The translations under genes and the position numbers were made by a program. The notes under the pieces were generated by a model. It was given only the letters and a program-made list of their open reading frames with translations. It was not told the origin of the DNA and did no database searches. A stretch of 64,000 nucleotides of DNA from Dechloromonas sp. Its GTDB lineage: Bacteria; Pseudomonadota; Gammaproteobacteria; Burkholderiales; Rhodocyclaceae. How positions within the stretch are numbered: position 1 is the stretch's first letter; the number at the start of each line of letters is the position of its first letter. The DNA is taken from the NCBI GenBank assembly GCA_028687035.1, contig JAQUAX010000004.1:171927-235926 (forward strand), read 5' to 3'. Below, one piece after another: positions 1 through 9,896 of the stretch.

Positions 1-378
1 GAGGCCGATCACCGGGGCGCCGACCTTCATCGCCTGGTCCATGACCTTGCAGATCTTCTCGGCGTGGGTTTCGGACAGCGAGCCGCCGAACACGGTGAAG
101 TCCTGCGAGAACACGAACACCAGGCGGCCGTTGATCGTGCCGTAGCCGACGACGACGCCGTCACCCGGGGTCTTTTCGGCCTGGTCCATGCCGAAATCGA
201 CGCAGCGGTGCTCCTTGAACATGTCCCATTCCTCGAAGGAATCCGGGTCGAGCAGCAGTTCGATGCGTTCACGGGCGGTCAGCTTGCCCTTCTTGTGCTG
301 GCTGTCGATGCGCTTCTGGCCACCGCCGAGGCGGGCCAGTTCGCGCTTTTTTTCCAGCTGACGGATGATGTCGTGCAT
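1..378 (-). CDS. pccB: Propionyl-CoA carboxylase beta subunit (partial, N-terminal 126 residues)
   Basis: Carboxyltransferase beta subunit of a biotin-dependent acyl-CoA carboxylase, here most likely converting propionyl-CoA to (S)-methylmalonyl-CoA. The visible N-terminus carries the family's opening helix, the segment [19 protein letters not shown], and the start of the crotonase-like fold ([28 protein letters not shown]). A good ribosome site (AGGGAG) precedes ATG at 378. It lies 36 bases downstream of meaB in the same direction as the mutase, which favours propionyl-CoA over acetyl-CoA or methylcrotonyl-CoA as substrate. The C-terminus lies outside the window, so the biotin subunit is not seen. 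Confidence 0.88.
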   Translation of the reverse strand, partial: MHDIIRQLEKKRELARLGGGQKRIDSQHKKGKLTARERIELLLDPDSFEEWDMFKEHRCVDFGMDQAEKTPGDGVVVGYGTINGRLVFVFSQDFTVFGGSLSETHAEKICKVMDQAMKVGAPVIGL

Positions 379-414
379 AAAAAACTCCCTAAGTGGAACG
401 GGTGATTTGGAACT

Positions 415-1425
415 TCAGTGTTTCAGGTAGTCGAGCAAGGTATACGCGGCGGCGGCCGGGGTCGTATGGCCCGCCTCGACGGATCGGGTGAGGGCGGGCA
501 GGTTTTCCTGCACGCGGGGATGCTGGCGGAAATGCTGGCGCAGGCCGGAGTCGATCAGCTGCCACATCCAGGACAGCGACTGGTGCTGGCGCTTGGCGGC
601 GAATTCGCCGGTCGGCTTCAGCGCGGCCTGGTATTTCTCGACCTGCTCCCAGAAATCGGCGATGCCTTCCTTGTGCAGCGCCGACAGCGCGATCACCGGC
701 GGTGACCAGTTGGGCGAGGCCGGGCGCAGCATGTGCAGCGCGTTGCGCCACTGGGCGCGGACGACCGCAGTCGCCTGCTTGTCGATATCGGCCTTGTTGA
801 TGATGACCAGATCGGCGATCTCGACGATGCCCTTCTTGATCGCCTGCAGGTCGTCGCCGGCATTCGGCAGCTGCAGCAGGCAGAACAGGTCGACCATGCC
901 GGCGACCGTCGTTTCGCTCTGGCCAACGCCGACGGTCTCGATGATGATCACGTCGTAGCCGGCCGCTTCGCACAGCAGCATGGCTTCGCGCGTCTTCTCG
1001 GCGACGCCGCCCAGCGAGCCGGCCGACGGGCTCGGCCGGATGAAGGCTTCCTCGCGCTGCGACAGCAGTTCCATCCGCGTCTTGTCGCCGAGGATGGAGC
1101 CGCCGGTCACGGTCGACGACGGATCGATGGCCAGAACGGCGAGCCGCTTGCCCTGCTCGATCAGCCAGACGCCGAGCGCTTCAATGAAGGTGGACTTGCC
1201 AGCCCCGGGCACGCCCGAGATGCCGATCCGGATCGCGTTGCCGGTTTTCGGCAGCAGCGCGGTCAGGACCTGCTGGGCGCGCTGCTGGTGGTCGGCACGG
1301 GTCGACTCGATCAGCGTGATCGCCTTGGCCAGCGAGCGACGCTGGCCGGCCAGCACGCCGTCGACCAGGGTCTGGTCGGCGGCGGTGAGCAGGTTGGCAC
1401 GCACGGGCGCTTCGTCCAGCTTCAT
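415..1425 (-). CDS. meaB: Methylmalonyl-CoA mutase-associated GTPase MeaB
   Basis: G3E-family P-loop GTPase of 336 residues that chaperones the B12-dependent mutase, gating cofactor loading and protecting it from inactivation. Visible motifs are the P-loop GVPGAGKST, the DPSS segment, the switch region ETVGVGQSET and the base-recognition NKAD. I chose the ATG at 1425 (MKLDEAPVRANLL). A longer reading frame exists, but it runs back into the mutase gene and encodes an unrelated arginine- and alanine-rich leader. Only 7 bases separate it from the mutase stop, so the two are almost certainly co-transcribed and translationally linked. Older annotations call this family ArgK. Confidence 0.93.
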   Translation of the reverse strand: MKLDEAPVRANLLTAADQTLVDGVLAGQRRSLAKAITLIESTRADHQQRAQQVLTALLPKTGNAIRIGISGVPGAGKSTFIEALGVWLIEQGKRLAVLAIDPSSTVTGGSILGDKTRMELLSQREEAFIRPSPSAGSLGGVAEKTREAMLLCEAAGYDVIIIETVGVGQSETTVAGMVDLFCLLQLPNAGDDLQAIKKGIVEIADLVIINKADIDKQATAVVRAQWRNALHMLRPASPNWSPPVIALSALHKEGIADFWEQVEKYQAALKPTGEFAAKRQHQSLSWMWQLIDSGLRQHFRQHPRVQENLPALTRSVEAGHTTPAAAAYTLLDYLKH

Positions 1426-1432
1426 CCGCGAC

Positions 1433-3583
<2,151 letters not shown>

Positions 3584-3625
3584 GAGACATCCCTCGCCGA
3601 TTCGATTTTTTCAGGCCGATGATGC

Positions 3626-3640
3626 AGAATTCAAAATTCT
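3626..3640. promoter_or_regulatory. Palindrome between mcm and the GntR gene, candidate operator
   Basis: AGAATTCAAAATTCT is a perfect inverted repeat (6-base arms, 3-base spacer) in an AT-rich gap of an otherwise GC-rich region. It sits 43 bases before the mutase start and 18 bases upstream of the -35 box proposed for the regulator, a natural place for the adjacent GntR protein to bind. Binding is inferred from position only. Confidence 0.45.
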
Positions 3641-3657
3641 ACGCTTTAGGGCCCAGC

Positions 3658-3686
3658 TTGACATACCAAGCCCTACATAATACTTT
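3658..3686 (+). promoter_or_regulatory. Sigma-70-type promoter for the GntR regulator
   Basis: TTGACA at 3658-3663 is a perfect -35 box. After 17 bases comes TACTTT at 3681-3686, an acceptable -10 element. The regulator start codon lies 63 bases further on. Confidence 0.5.
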
Positions 3687-3748
3687 ATCCATAATTACAG
3701 AGGCAAGTTGGCCGTGTACCGACTGCCCGCGCTCAACGCACCAAGGAC

Positions 3749-4414
3749 ATGACCCGCATAGCTCCCACCGCGCTCTATCAGGAAGTCGCAGAACGTCTGC
3801 GCCAGCGCATCTTCGCTCATGAACTGACCCCGGGCACCTGGATCGACGAGCAGAAGCTCGCCGAGTTGTATGGCATCTCCCGCACTCCGCTGCGCGAGGC
3901 GCTGAAGGTGCTCGCTTCGGAGGGGCTGGTCGAACTGAAGCCGCGTCGCGGCTGCTACGTGACCGAGATTTCCCGCCAGGACCTCGACGACATTTTTCCG
4001 CTGATGGCCATGCTCGAAGGCCGCTGCGCCGCCGAGGCGGTCGGGCGGGCCCGGCCGGCCGACATCGCGGCGCTGCGGGTGATCCACGACCAGCTCGAAG
4101 CCGCGGCGCGCGAAGGGCGGATCGACGCCTTCTTCGAGGCCAACCAGGAATTCCACCGGAAGATCCAGGAGCTGTCGGGCAACCGCTGGCTGCTGTCGGT
4201 GATCCAGGACCTGCGCAAGGTGCTGAAGCTGTCCCGGCTGCATTCGCTGTCGCTGGAAGGCCGGCTGCAGCAGTCGCTCGACGAGCACCGCGCGATCATG
4301 CTGGCGCTCGAGGCCGGCAATGCCGGTCAGGCCGAGAAGGTCATGCACGACCACCTGCTGTCCGGCCGCGAAGCGGCGGCCAAGATGGAAAGCGCGCTCG
4401 GCAAGTCGGCCTGA
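3749..4414 (+). CDS. GntR-family transcriptional regulator, FCD subfamily
   Basis: Regulator of 221 residues. Residues about 8-72 form the winged helix-turn-helix (ELTPGTWIDEQKLAELYG, then SRTPLREALKVLASEGLV). Residues about 80-210 form the all-helical FCD ligand domain, with the histidine-bearing helices (NQEFHRKI, DEHRAI, MHDHLL) that hold metal and a small carboxylate in this group. Start ATG at 3749 follows AAGGAC. Its position opposite the mutase operon suggests that it controls propionate or methylmalonyl-CoA metabolism, with an organic acid or CoA-related ligand. This role is inferred from context. Confidence 0.88.
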   Translation: MTRIAPTALYQEVAERLRQRIFAHELTPGTWIDEQKLAELYGISRTPLREALKVLASEGLVELKPRRGCYVTEISRQDLDDIFPLMAMLEGRCAAEAVGRARPADIAALRVIHDQLEAAAREGRIDAFFEANQEFHRKIQELSGNRWLLSVIQDLRKVLKLSRLHSLSLEGRLQQSLDEHRAIMLALEAGNAGQAEKVMHDHLLSGREAAAKMESALGKSA

Positions 4415-4463
4415 TCCGCCTTATCCGTTTTCGCGGTCCACGCCCATCCGGCGTGCAGAATGA

Positions 4464-4500
4464 AAAAAACCCCGGCAGCCGAAACTGCCGGGGTTTTGTT
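4464..4500. terminator. Bidirectional intrinsic terminator between gntR and actP
   Basis: A 9-base GC-rich stem (CCCCGGCAG at 4470-4478, CTGCCGGGG at 4485-4493) is flanked by A-run and T-run tracts, so it works for both convergent genes. Confidence 0.9.
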
Positions 4501-4514
4501 TTTGCTGCCTGCGC

Positions 4515-6176
4515 TTAGTGGTTGCTGGCGGAGGCGGCGCCGTAACCCGTCTGGGCGCGGACGTACTGGTCTTCGAAGGCTTCGATTTCTTGTCCGGCGC
4601 GGACGCTCGAGTCGGACTTCGACATGATGAAGGCCAGCAGGAAGGCGATGGGCATCGCGAACAGCGCCGGCTGGGTGTAGGGGAACAGCGGGGCGGCATT
4701 GCCCAGCACGTCGACCCACACCGACTTCGAGAACAGCACGAACAGCACGGCGGAGCTCAGGCCACCGTAACCGCCCCACAGCGCGCCGCGGGTGGTCAGG
4801 CCCTTCCAGTACATGGACAGGATCAGCACCGGGAAGTTGGCGGCGGCGGCAACGCCGAAGGCCAGGCCGACCATGAAGGCGATGTTCTGCTTCTCGAACA
4901 GGATGCCGAGCACGATGGCCACGGCGCCGAGGCAGATGGTCGCGATCTTCGAGACGCGGATTTCGGAGGCTTCGGAGGCCGTGCCCTTCATGATGACGCG
5001 GGCGTACAGGTCATGCGAGATCGCCGAGGCGCCGGCCAGCGCGAGGCCGGAGACGACGGCCAGGATGGTCGCGAAGGCGACAGCCGCGAGGAAGCCGAGC
5101 AGCATGTTGCCGCCGACCGCCTTGGCCAGGTGCATGGCGACCATGTTGCCGCCGCCGATCAGCTTGCCGGCGATGTTGCCGCCTTCGAAGAACTCCGGAT
5201 TCTGGCCGACGATCAGGATGCCGGTCAGGCCCATCAGGAAGATCACGTTGAAGAAGTAGGCGACGAAGCCGGAGGCGTACAGCACGGACTTGCGCGCTTC
5301 CTTGGCGTCGGTCACCGTGAAGAAGCGCATCAGGATGTGCGGCAGGCCGGCGGTACCGAACATCAGGCCGAGGCCGAGCGAGATCGCGGTGACCGGGTCC
5401 TTGAGCAGGCTGCCCGGGTACATCAGCTTGTCGCCCAGCTTGTGCGCGGACATCGCCTTTTCCAGCACGTTGGTGAAGGAGAAGCCGAATTCGCTCATCG
5501 CCAGGAACATCACCAGCGTGCCGCCGGCGAGCAGCATGCAGGCCTTGATGATCTGCACCCAGGTCGTCGCGACCATGCCGCCGAAGGTCACGTACACCAT
5601 CATCAGGATGCCGACCGCGAAGATCGCGACGTTGTACTCGAGGCCGAACAGCAGCTTGATCAGCTGGCCGGCGCCGACCATCTGGGCGATCAGGTAGAAG
5701 CAGACGACGGTCAGCGACGAGATCGCGGCCATCGTGCGCACCTTGCCCTGGTCGAGGCGGTAGGCGGTGATGTCGGAGAACGTGAACTTGCCGAGGTTGC
5801 GCAGGCGTTCGGCCATCAGGAACAGGATGATCGGCCAGCCGGCGAAGAAGGCCAGCATGTAGATGTAGCCGTCGTAGCCCTGGGCGTAGACCATCGCGGT
5901 CAGACCGAGCAGCGTCGCGGCCGACATGTAGTCGCCGGCGATCGCCAGGCCGTTCTGGAAGCCGGTGATGCCGCCGCCGGCCGTGTAGAAGTCGGCCGTC
6001 GACTTGGTGCGGCTGGCCGCCCAGTAGGTAATGCCCATCGTCATCGCGACGAAGATGCAGAACATGATGATGGCGTGCCAGTTGGTCGCCTGCTTTTCGG
6101 TCGCGCCGACGGCGTCGGCGGCGATCGCCAGCGTGCTCAGTCCGAGCAGGCCCAGTGCGGTGATGAATTTATGCAT
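4515..6176 (-). CDS. actP: Cation/acetate symporter ActP
   Basis: Sodium:solute symporter family protein of 553 residues, with an N-terminal cleavable signal ([20 protein letters not shown]) and about 13 hydrophobic membrane segments. It imports acetate, and in several bacteria propionate or glycolate, driven by cations. It is preceded by a DUF485 gene with which it overlaps as TAATG, the usual yjcH-actP pair. Nearby propionyl-CoA metabolism and an enoyl-CoA hydratase suggest short-chain fatty acid use. The C-terminus ([16 protein letters not shown]) resembles other beta-proteobacterial ActP proteins. Confidence 0.93.
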   Translation of the reverse strand: MHKFITALGLLGLSTLAIAADAVGATEKQATNWHAIIMFCIFVAMTMGITYWAASRTKSTADFYTAGGGITGFQNGLAIAGDYMSAATLLGLTAMVYAQGYDGYIYMLAFFAGWPIILFLMAERLRNLGKFTFSDITAYRLDQGKVRTMAAISSLTVVCFYLIAQMVGAGQLIKLLFGLEYNVAIFAVGILMMVYVTFGGMVATTWVQIIKACMLLAGGTLVMFLAMSEFGFSFTNVLEKAMSAHKLGDKLMYPGSLLKDPVTAISLGLGLMFGTAGLPHILMRFFTVTDAKEARKSVLYASGFVAYFFNVIFLMGLTGILIVGQNPEFFEGGNIAGKLIGGGNMVAMHLAKAVGGNMLLGFLAAVAFATILAVVSGLALAGASAISHDLYARVIMKGTASEASEIRVSKIATICLGAVAIVLGILFEKQNIAFMVGLAFGVAAAANFPVLILSMYWKGLTTRGALWGGYGGLSSAVLFVLFSKSVWVDVLGNAAPLFPYTQPALFAMPIAFLLAFIMSKSDSSVRAGQEIEAFEDQYVRAQTGYGAASASNH

Positions 6177-6496
6177 TATTTGTTCTCCTTCCAGGCTTCG
6201 CGGACGATTTCCTGGGTCAGCGAGTCGAATTCGGTGTTGGCGCGCTTGACGTACAGCGCGGTGAGCACCCAGAAGAAGATGAACATGAAGAGTTCGACGG
6301 CGACGCCGACCGTCAGCATCGACCCCTCGGACACCGGTTGGCCCAGCGACAGGGGGTTGAAGGCGACCGTCATCACGAACCCGTAGAACATGATCAAGAC
6401 GATAAAGGCCAGGGTCCAGGCGAAACGGCTTCGTCTGGCGACGAGCTCCTGGAATTTCGGATTGGCCCGCATCCGCTGATACATCGCGCTGCTCAT
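6176..6496 (-). CDS. yjcH: DUF485 membrane protein, YjcH-like partner of ActP
   Basis: Protein of 106 residues with two hydrophobic helices (about residues 30-52 and 64-88) and the DUF485 start [20 protein letters not shown]. It is nearly always encoded directly upstream of actP and is thought to support the symporter, although its exact role is unsettled. The start at 6496 has a strong GAGGAAAG ribosome site. Its stop overlaps the actP start. Confidence 0.9.
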   Translation of the reverse strand: MSSAMYQRMRANPKFQELVARRSRFAWTLAFIVLIMFYGFVMTVAFNPLSLGQPVSEGSMLTVGVAVELFMFIFFWVLTALYVKRANTEFDSLTQEIVREAWKENK

Positions 6497-6532
6497 GGTT
6501 GCTTTCCTCGTTTAATAATTAATTAGTACCAA

Positions 6533-6563
6533 TTGCATGCATAATTATATCTTATATAAGATA
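6533..6563. promoter_or_regulatory. Divergent promoter region with a 16-base perfect palindrome
   Basis: TATCTTATATAAGATA at 6548-6563 is a perfect 16-base palindrome in an AT-rich stretch between actP's operon and the enoyl-CoA hydratase. On the plus strand TTGCAT (6533-6538) and TATAAG (6555-6560) form a plausible promoter that overlaps it. On the minus strand TATAAT (6544-6549) is a perfect -10 box touching it, although no good -35 was found. A repressor site is the simplest reading. Confidence 0.45.
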
Positions 6564-6620
6564 AAGGATGAGGCAGGGCCGGCGTCCTATAATTCGCGCC
6601 CCATGACAGGAAAACAACAG

Positions 6621-7397
6621 ATGACCACGGTCGACCTCTCCCTGCAGGGTGAAATCGCCACCCTGACGCTGAACAATCCCGACAAGCTGAATGCCATCAA
6701 CCTCGCGATGTGGCAGCAACTGGCCGAGCGCCTGGCGGCGCTGTCCGCCGATCCGGCCGTCCGCTGCATCGTGCTGCGCGGCGCCGGCGAGCAGGCCTTC
6801 GCGGCCGGCGGCGATCTCGAGGAATTCGTCACCGCCCGGGCGACGCTCGAGCAGGCGCTGTTCTACCACGGCGAAGTGGCCCGGGCGCTGAACGCGATCG
6901 CCGATTGCCCGCATCCGACGGTGGCGCTGATCCGCGGCGCCTGCATCGGCGGCGGTCTGGAAATCGCCGGTGTCTGCGACTTGCGCATCGCCGGCGAGAG
7001 CGCCCGTTTCGGTGCGCCGATCAACAAACTCGGTTTCTCGATGTATCCGGGCGAAATGGAAGGCCTGCTCAAGCTGGCCGGCCCCGCGGTGATCAAGGAA
7101 ATCCTGCTCGAGGGGCGCATCCTGGGTGCCCGCGAGGCCTACGAAAAAGGCCTGCTGACCCGTGTCGTCGCCGATGCCCAGGTCGAGGACGAGGCTTACG
7201 CGACGGCCCGCCGCATCTGCGGCGGCGCACCGCTGGTCGCCGGCTGGCACAAGCAGTGGATTCGCCGCCTGCAGGACGGTCGACCGCTGAGCGACGAGGA
7301 AAAGGCCGCCTCCTTCGCCTTCCTCGCCACCGAGGACTACCGCGAGGGGCTGGCCGCCTTCCTGGAAAAGCGCAAACCGGCGTTCAAGGCGCGCTGA
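6621..7397 (+). CDS. Enoyl-CoA hydratase/isomerase family protein
   Basis: Crotonase-superfamily protein of 258 residues. The oxyanion-hole segments are visible as GAGEQAFAAGGDLEEF (about residue 58) and RGACIGGGLEIAGVCDLRIA (about residue 103). ATG at 6621 is chosen because AGGAAAA stands just before it. An upstream in-frame ATG at 6603 has no ribosome site. The usual catalytic glutamate region reads FSMYPGEMEGL, so the exact reaction (hydration, isomerisation or other acyl-CoA chemistry) is unclear. It is divergent from the acetate symporter and may share its control. Confidence 0.85.
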   Translation: MTTVDLSLQGEIATLTLNNPDKLNAINLAMWQQLAERLAALSADPAVRCIVLRGAGEQAFAAGGDLEEFVTARATLEQALFYHGEVARALNAIADCPHPTVALIRGACIGGGLEIAGVCDLRIAGESARFGAPINKLGFSMYPGEMEGLLKLAGPAVIKEILLEGRILGAREAYEKGLLTRVVADAQVEDEAYATARRICGGAPLVAGWHKQWIRRLQDGRPLSDEEKAASFAFLATEDYREGLAAFLEKRKPAFKAR

Positions 7398-8204
7398 TCA
7401 GCTGCCGAACACCGTGTGCAGCATTTTCGCCGAGAGCAGTACCAGCACGGCGGCGAAAATCTTCTTCAGCGTCGCTACCGGCAGGCGGTGCGCGAGCCGG
7501 GCGCCGAGCGGCGCCGTGAAGCTGGAAACGGCGCTGATCGTCACCAGCGCCGGCAGATAGACATAGCCGACCGACCAGGCGGGCAGGCCGCTGCTGTTCC
7601 AGCCGTTGATCAGGTAACCGGCGGCGCCGGCCAGCGCGATCGGCAGGCCGATCGCCGCCGAGGTGCCGATGGCGTTGCGCATATTGACGTTGCACCAGGT
7701 CATGAAAGGCACCGACAGCGAGCCGCCGCCGATCGCGACCAGCGCCGAAACCAGTCCGATGCCGCCGCCGACGCCGAACAGGCCGGCGCTGCCGGGCAGT
7801 TCGCGCGATGGCTTGGGTTTGACGTTGAGCACCATCTGGAGCGCGACGTAGGCCATGAAGCAGCCGAAGAAGATGGCGAGCGGCGCACTGGCGACGCGCG
7901 ACGCGATGAAGGTGCCGCCGAAGGTGCCGAGCAGCACGCCCGGCGCGATGCCGCGCACGATGTCCCAGCGCACGGCGCCGTGTCCGTGGTGGGCGCGCAG
8001 GCTGGAGATCGACGTCATCACGATCGCCGCCATCGATGTGCCGAGCGACAGGTGTACCAGATGCTCGTGGCCGAAGCCCTGGGCCGCGAACATCGTCGTC
8101 AGCACCGGGACCATGATGCCGCCGCCGCCGACGCCGAGCAGTCCGGCAAAAAAGCCGACAAAGGCGCCCAGCAACAGGTAGGCGGCCAGCCATTCGATGC
8201 TCAT
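7398..8204 (-). CDS. TSUP (TauE/SafE) family permease
   Basis: Membrane protein of 268 residues with about eight hydrophobic segments and the two family repeats (FAGLLGVGGGGIMVPVL near residue 19 and VAIGGGSLSVPFM near residue 165). The family moves sulfite, sulfoacetate, sulfolactate or other small anions, and this member's substrate cannot be told. ATG at 8204 follows GAGGAGTAGAGA. Its stop codon directly abuts the stop of the convergent enoyl-CoA hydratase, with no spacer. It lies three bases from the EVE gene and is probably co-transcribed with it. Confidence 0.87.
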   Translation of the reverse strand: MSIEWLAAYLLLGAFVGFFAGLLGVGGGGIMVPVLTTMFAAQGFGHEHLVHLSLGTSMAAIVMTSISSLRAHHGHGAVRWDIVRGIAPGVLLGTFGGTFIASRVASAPLAIFFGCFMAYVALQMVLNVKPKPSRELPGSAGLFGVGGGIGLVSALVAIGGGSLSVPFMTWCNVNMRNAIGTSAAIGLPIALAGAAGYLINGWNSSGLPAWSVGYVYLPALVTISAVSSFTAPLGARLAHRLPVATLKKIFAAVLVLLSAKMLHTVFGS

Positions 8205-8207
8205 TCT

Positions 8208-8678
8208 CTACTCCTCGTGGTGCCGGCCGAGCAGCGGCCCGCAGATGAATTGCCATTCTTCCGCCGTCACCGGCGTGATCGACAGCCGGTTGCCGCGTGC
8301 CAGAACGCGCATTCCGGCCAGTTCGGCATGGCTGCGCAGTTCCGGCAGGCCGAGCGGCCGGGTCTTGGCGACGAAGCGTACGTCGCGCAGCCACCAGCGA
8401 GGCTGTTCCGGCTTCGTCCTGGGGTCGAAATAGGGGCTGACCGGGTCGAACTGGGTCGGGTCCGGGTAGGCGTCCGAACAGATTTCGCAGATGCCGGCGA
8501 TGCCCGGCTCGGTGCAACCCGAGTGATAGAAGAAGGCCTGATCGCCGGTCCGCATGGCGTCGCGCATGAAATTGCGCGCCTGGTAGTTGCGGACGCCGAC
8601 CCAGGGGAGCGTGCCCTGCGCCGCGAGGTCGTCGATCGACGCTTCCTCGGGTTCCGATTTCATCAGCCAGTATTGCAT
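8208..8678 (-). CDS. EVE domain-containing protein
   Basis: Protein of 156 residues made of a single EVE domain (start MQYWLMKSEPEEASIDDL, then WVGVRNYQARNFMRDAM and FFYHSGCTEPGIAGI). EVE is a PUA-like fold that recognises modified bases in DNA or RNA. Stand-alone EVE proteins of this length are common in proteobacterial core genomes and have no settled role. It lies upstream of, and close to, the TSUP permease and downstream of the 6S RNA terminator. Confidence 0.9.
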   Translation of the reverse strand: MQYWLMKSEPEEASIDDLAAQGTLPWVGVRNYQARNFMRDAMRTGDQAFFYHSGCTEPGIAGICEICSDAYPDPTQFDPVSPYFDPRTKPEQPRWWLRDVRFVAKTRPLGLPELRSHAELAGMRVLARGNRLSITPVTAEEWQFICGPLLGRHHEE

Positions 8679-8700
8679 CCTGCCGTCCGGAGAAAATGAA

Positions 8701-8728
8701 ACGGGCGGCAGAATGATCTGCCGCCCGT
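8701..8728 (-). terminator. Intrinsic terminator of the 6S RNA
   Basis: A perfect 12-base stem (ACGGGCGGCAGA at 8701-8712, TCTGCCGCCCGT at 8717-8728) with a 4-base loop. On the minus strand it is followed by TTTCATTTTCT. It ends the 6S RNA transcript just before the EVE gene. Confidence 0.88.
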
Positions 8729-8734
8729 CGATAT

Positions 8735-8913
8735 TGGTCCCCGCGAGTGCCGTCAGGCCGGCATCCTGAACCTGGGTTCAGAGTGGCTGCTTTCCTTCCG
8801 CTTCAGGAGCTTCCGACGAAGGACGCTCACAACAGCGGTTTCGATGGTCGGCAACCGATGCCAATCAGCATTGGTTCAAGGAATCTATGGCCTTAACAAA
8901 CACCGCAGGGAAC
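8735..8913 (-). ncRNA. ssrS: 6S RNA, regulator of sigma-70 RNA polymerase
   Basis: About 180 nt on the minus strand just after zapA, the usual place for ssrS. The 5' segment CCCTGCGGTGTTTGTTAAGG can pair with the 3' segment GGCCTGACGGCACTCGCGGGG to form the long closing stem. Near the 3' side is the typical hairpin CTGAACC-TG-GGTTCAG (8766-8781 on the plus strand), matching the TTGAACC...GGTTCAA hairpin of E. coli 6S RNA. 6S RNA imitates an open promoter and holds RNA polymerase in stationary phase. Ends are estimated to within about 5 nt. Confidence 0.85.
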
Positions 8914-8941
8914 ACCTGGTGGGCGACGCCCGCAGTACCGG

Positions 8942-9268
8942 CTAAAGGCCGAGTGGCTGCTGGGTCGTCAGCACGCCGTCCAGCCGTGCTCCCATGTCTC
9001 CGATTCTACGCTTCGCGTCGGAAGTATCAACCGTTTCCTCGAGTGCCCTGCCGGACTGCCCAGACAGGTGCTCGTGGGCGATATTCAGCGCAGCCATCAC
9101 GGCGACGCGCTCGGCGATGGTGTTCTTGGTGCGCTGCGCGATGTCGCGCATCTTGGCGTCGACCAGTTCGACGGCCGACTGCAGTGCCGTGCGCTCTTCG
9201 GGGGCGCAGGCGATGCGGTACTCGCGGCCCATGATCTTAACGTCGAGAAAATTCTGCTCGGTGCTCAT
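8942..9268 (-). CDS. zapA: Cell division protein ZapA
   Basis: Protein of 108 residues that crosslinks FtsZ filaments at the division ring. The N-terminal half has the globular ZapA head (LDVKIMGREYRIACAPEERTAL), followed by the dimer and tetramer coiled coil (LVDAKMRDIAQRTKNTIAERVAVMAAL split across two helices). The start at 9268 (MSTEQNFLDV) was chosen over a longer frame that reads into the neighbouring gene. It overlaps nothing and lies 1 base from the zapB-like gene, forming a small division operon that runs into 6S RNA. Confidence 0.92.
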   Translation of the reverse strand: MSTEQNFLDVKIMGREYRIACAPEERTALQSAVELVDAKMRDIAQRTKNTIAERVAVMAALNIAHEHLSGQSGRALEETVDTSDAKRRIGDMGARLDGVLTTQQPLGL

Positions 9269-9269
9269 G

Positions 9270-9467
9270 TCAGGCTTCCTCGGGCAACTTGTCGACCAGG
9301 CCTTCCAGTCGTTCGCGGGCAAGCGTCATCGTCTGCCGCAGATGCAGGCGTTCGGCCTCGGCCGCAGCCATCTGGTTGCGCAGCACCTCGTTCTCGGCGC
9401 GCAAGTGCTGGACCAGGGCGACCACCTGTTCGATCTTCGCTTCGAGCGCTTCGAGTTCGGTATTCAT
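9270..9467 (-). CDS. ZapB-like coiled-coil division protein (TIGR02449-type)
   Basis: Protein of about 65 residues and almost entirely a leucine-heptad coiled coil (LEALEAKIEQVVALVQHLRAENE split by regular Leu/Val positions). This size and its position directly upstream of zapA match the small coiled-coil family found with zapA in many beta- and gammaproteobacteria. It probably bridges ZapA and the division apparatus, as ZapB does. ATG at 9467 is preferred; another ATG at 9476 adds three residues, and neither has a clear ribosome site. Confidence 0.75.
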   Translation of the reverse strand: MNTELEALEAKIEQVVALVQHLRAENEVLRNQMAAAEAERLHLRQTMTLARERLEGLVDKLPEEA

Positions 9468-9597
9468 GGCGCGCACTATAGAGGCAGAAATGTAGGCGGG
9501 TCAAGGAGTAAGCCGCTATTTTCAAAGTGCTTTATAGGTCGCTTGGGCGCCGGGGGGATGCGGAGCCGGGGCCATCCATGTAGAATGCGCGGCGTTT

Positions 9598-9775
9598 CAG
9601 GTGCTGTGCAGGGAAACTCCACGCGCAGTTAAACGGGAAAGCGGTGCGTCTCCTCCGGGAGATATTCCGCTGCTGCCCCCGCAACGGTAAGCGAGTGCGG
9701 GCGCGCCACAAAGCCACTGGGTTCAATGCCTGGGAAGGCGGCGCGTCAAGACTTGCAAGCCCGGATACCGGCCCG
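9598..9775 (+). promoter_or_regulatory. Cobalamin (B12) riboswitch
   Basis: The leader of the btu operon carries the full set of cobalamin-aptamer landmarks in order: CAGGTGCTGTGCAGGGAA, TAAACGGGAAAGCGGTGCG, CTGCCCCCGCAACGGTAAGC (the B12-box core), CAAAGCCACTGGG, CCTGGGAAGGCGGCG, and ACTTGCAAGCCCGGATACCGG. When adenosyl- or methylcobalamin binds, downstream expression should fall. The aptamer ends about 120 bases before btuB, which leaves room for an expression platform. No clear terminator with a T-run was seen, so control may act at translation start. Confidence 0.95.
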
Positions 9776-9896
9776 GAACGCCTAGCGGAAGTGCCACGGG
9801 GTGGTGGCGCCGGATCCTTCGACCCGTCTTCTCCCCTGCGCTTCCTTTTTTCGTTGTTTCCGGCCTGCGGGGACGCTCGCCGGGAAAGGAAGGAAG

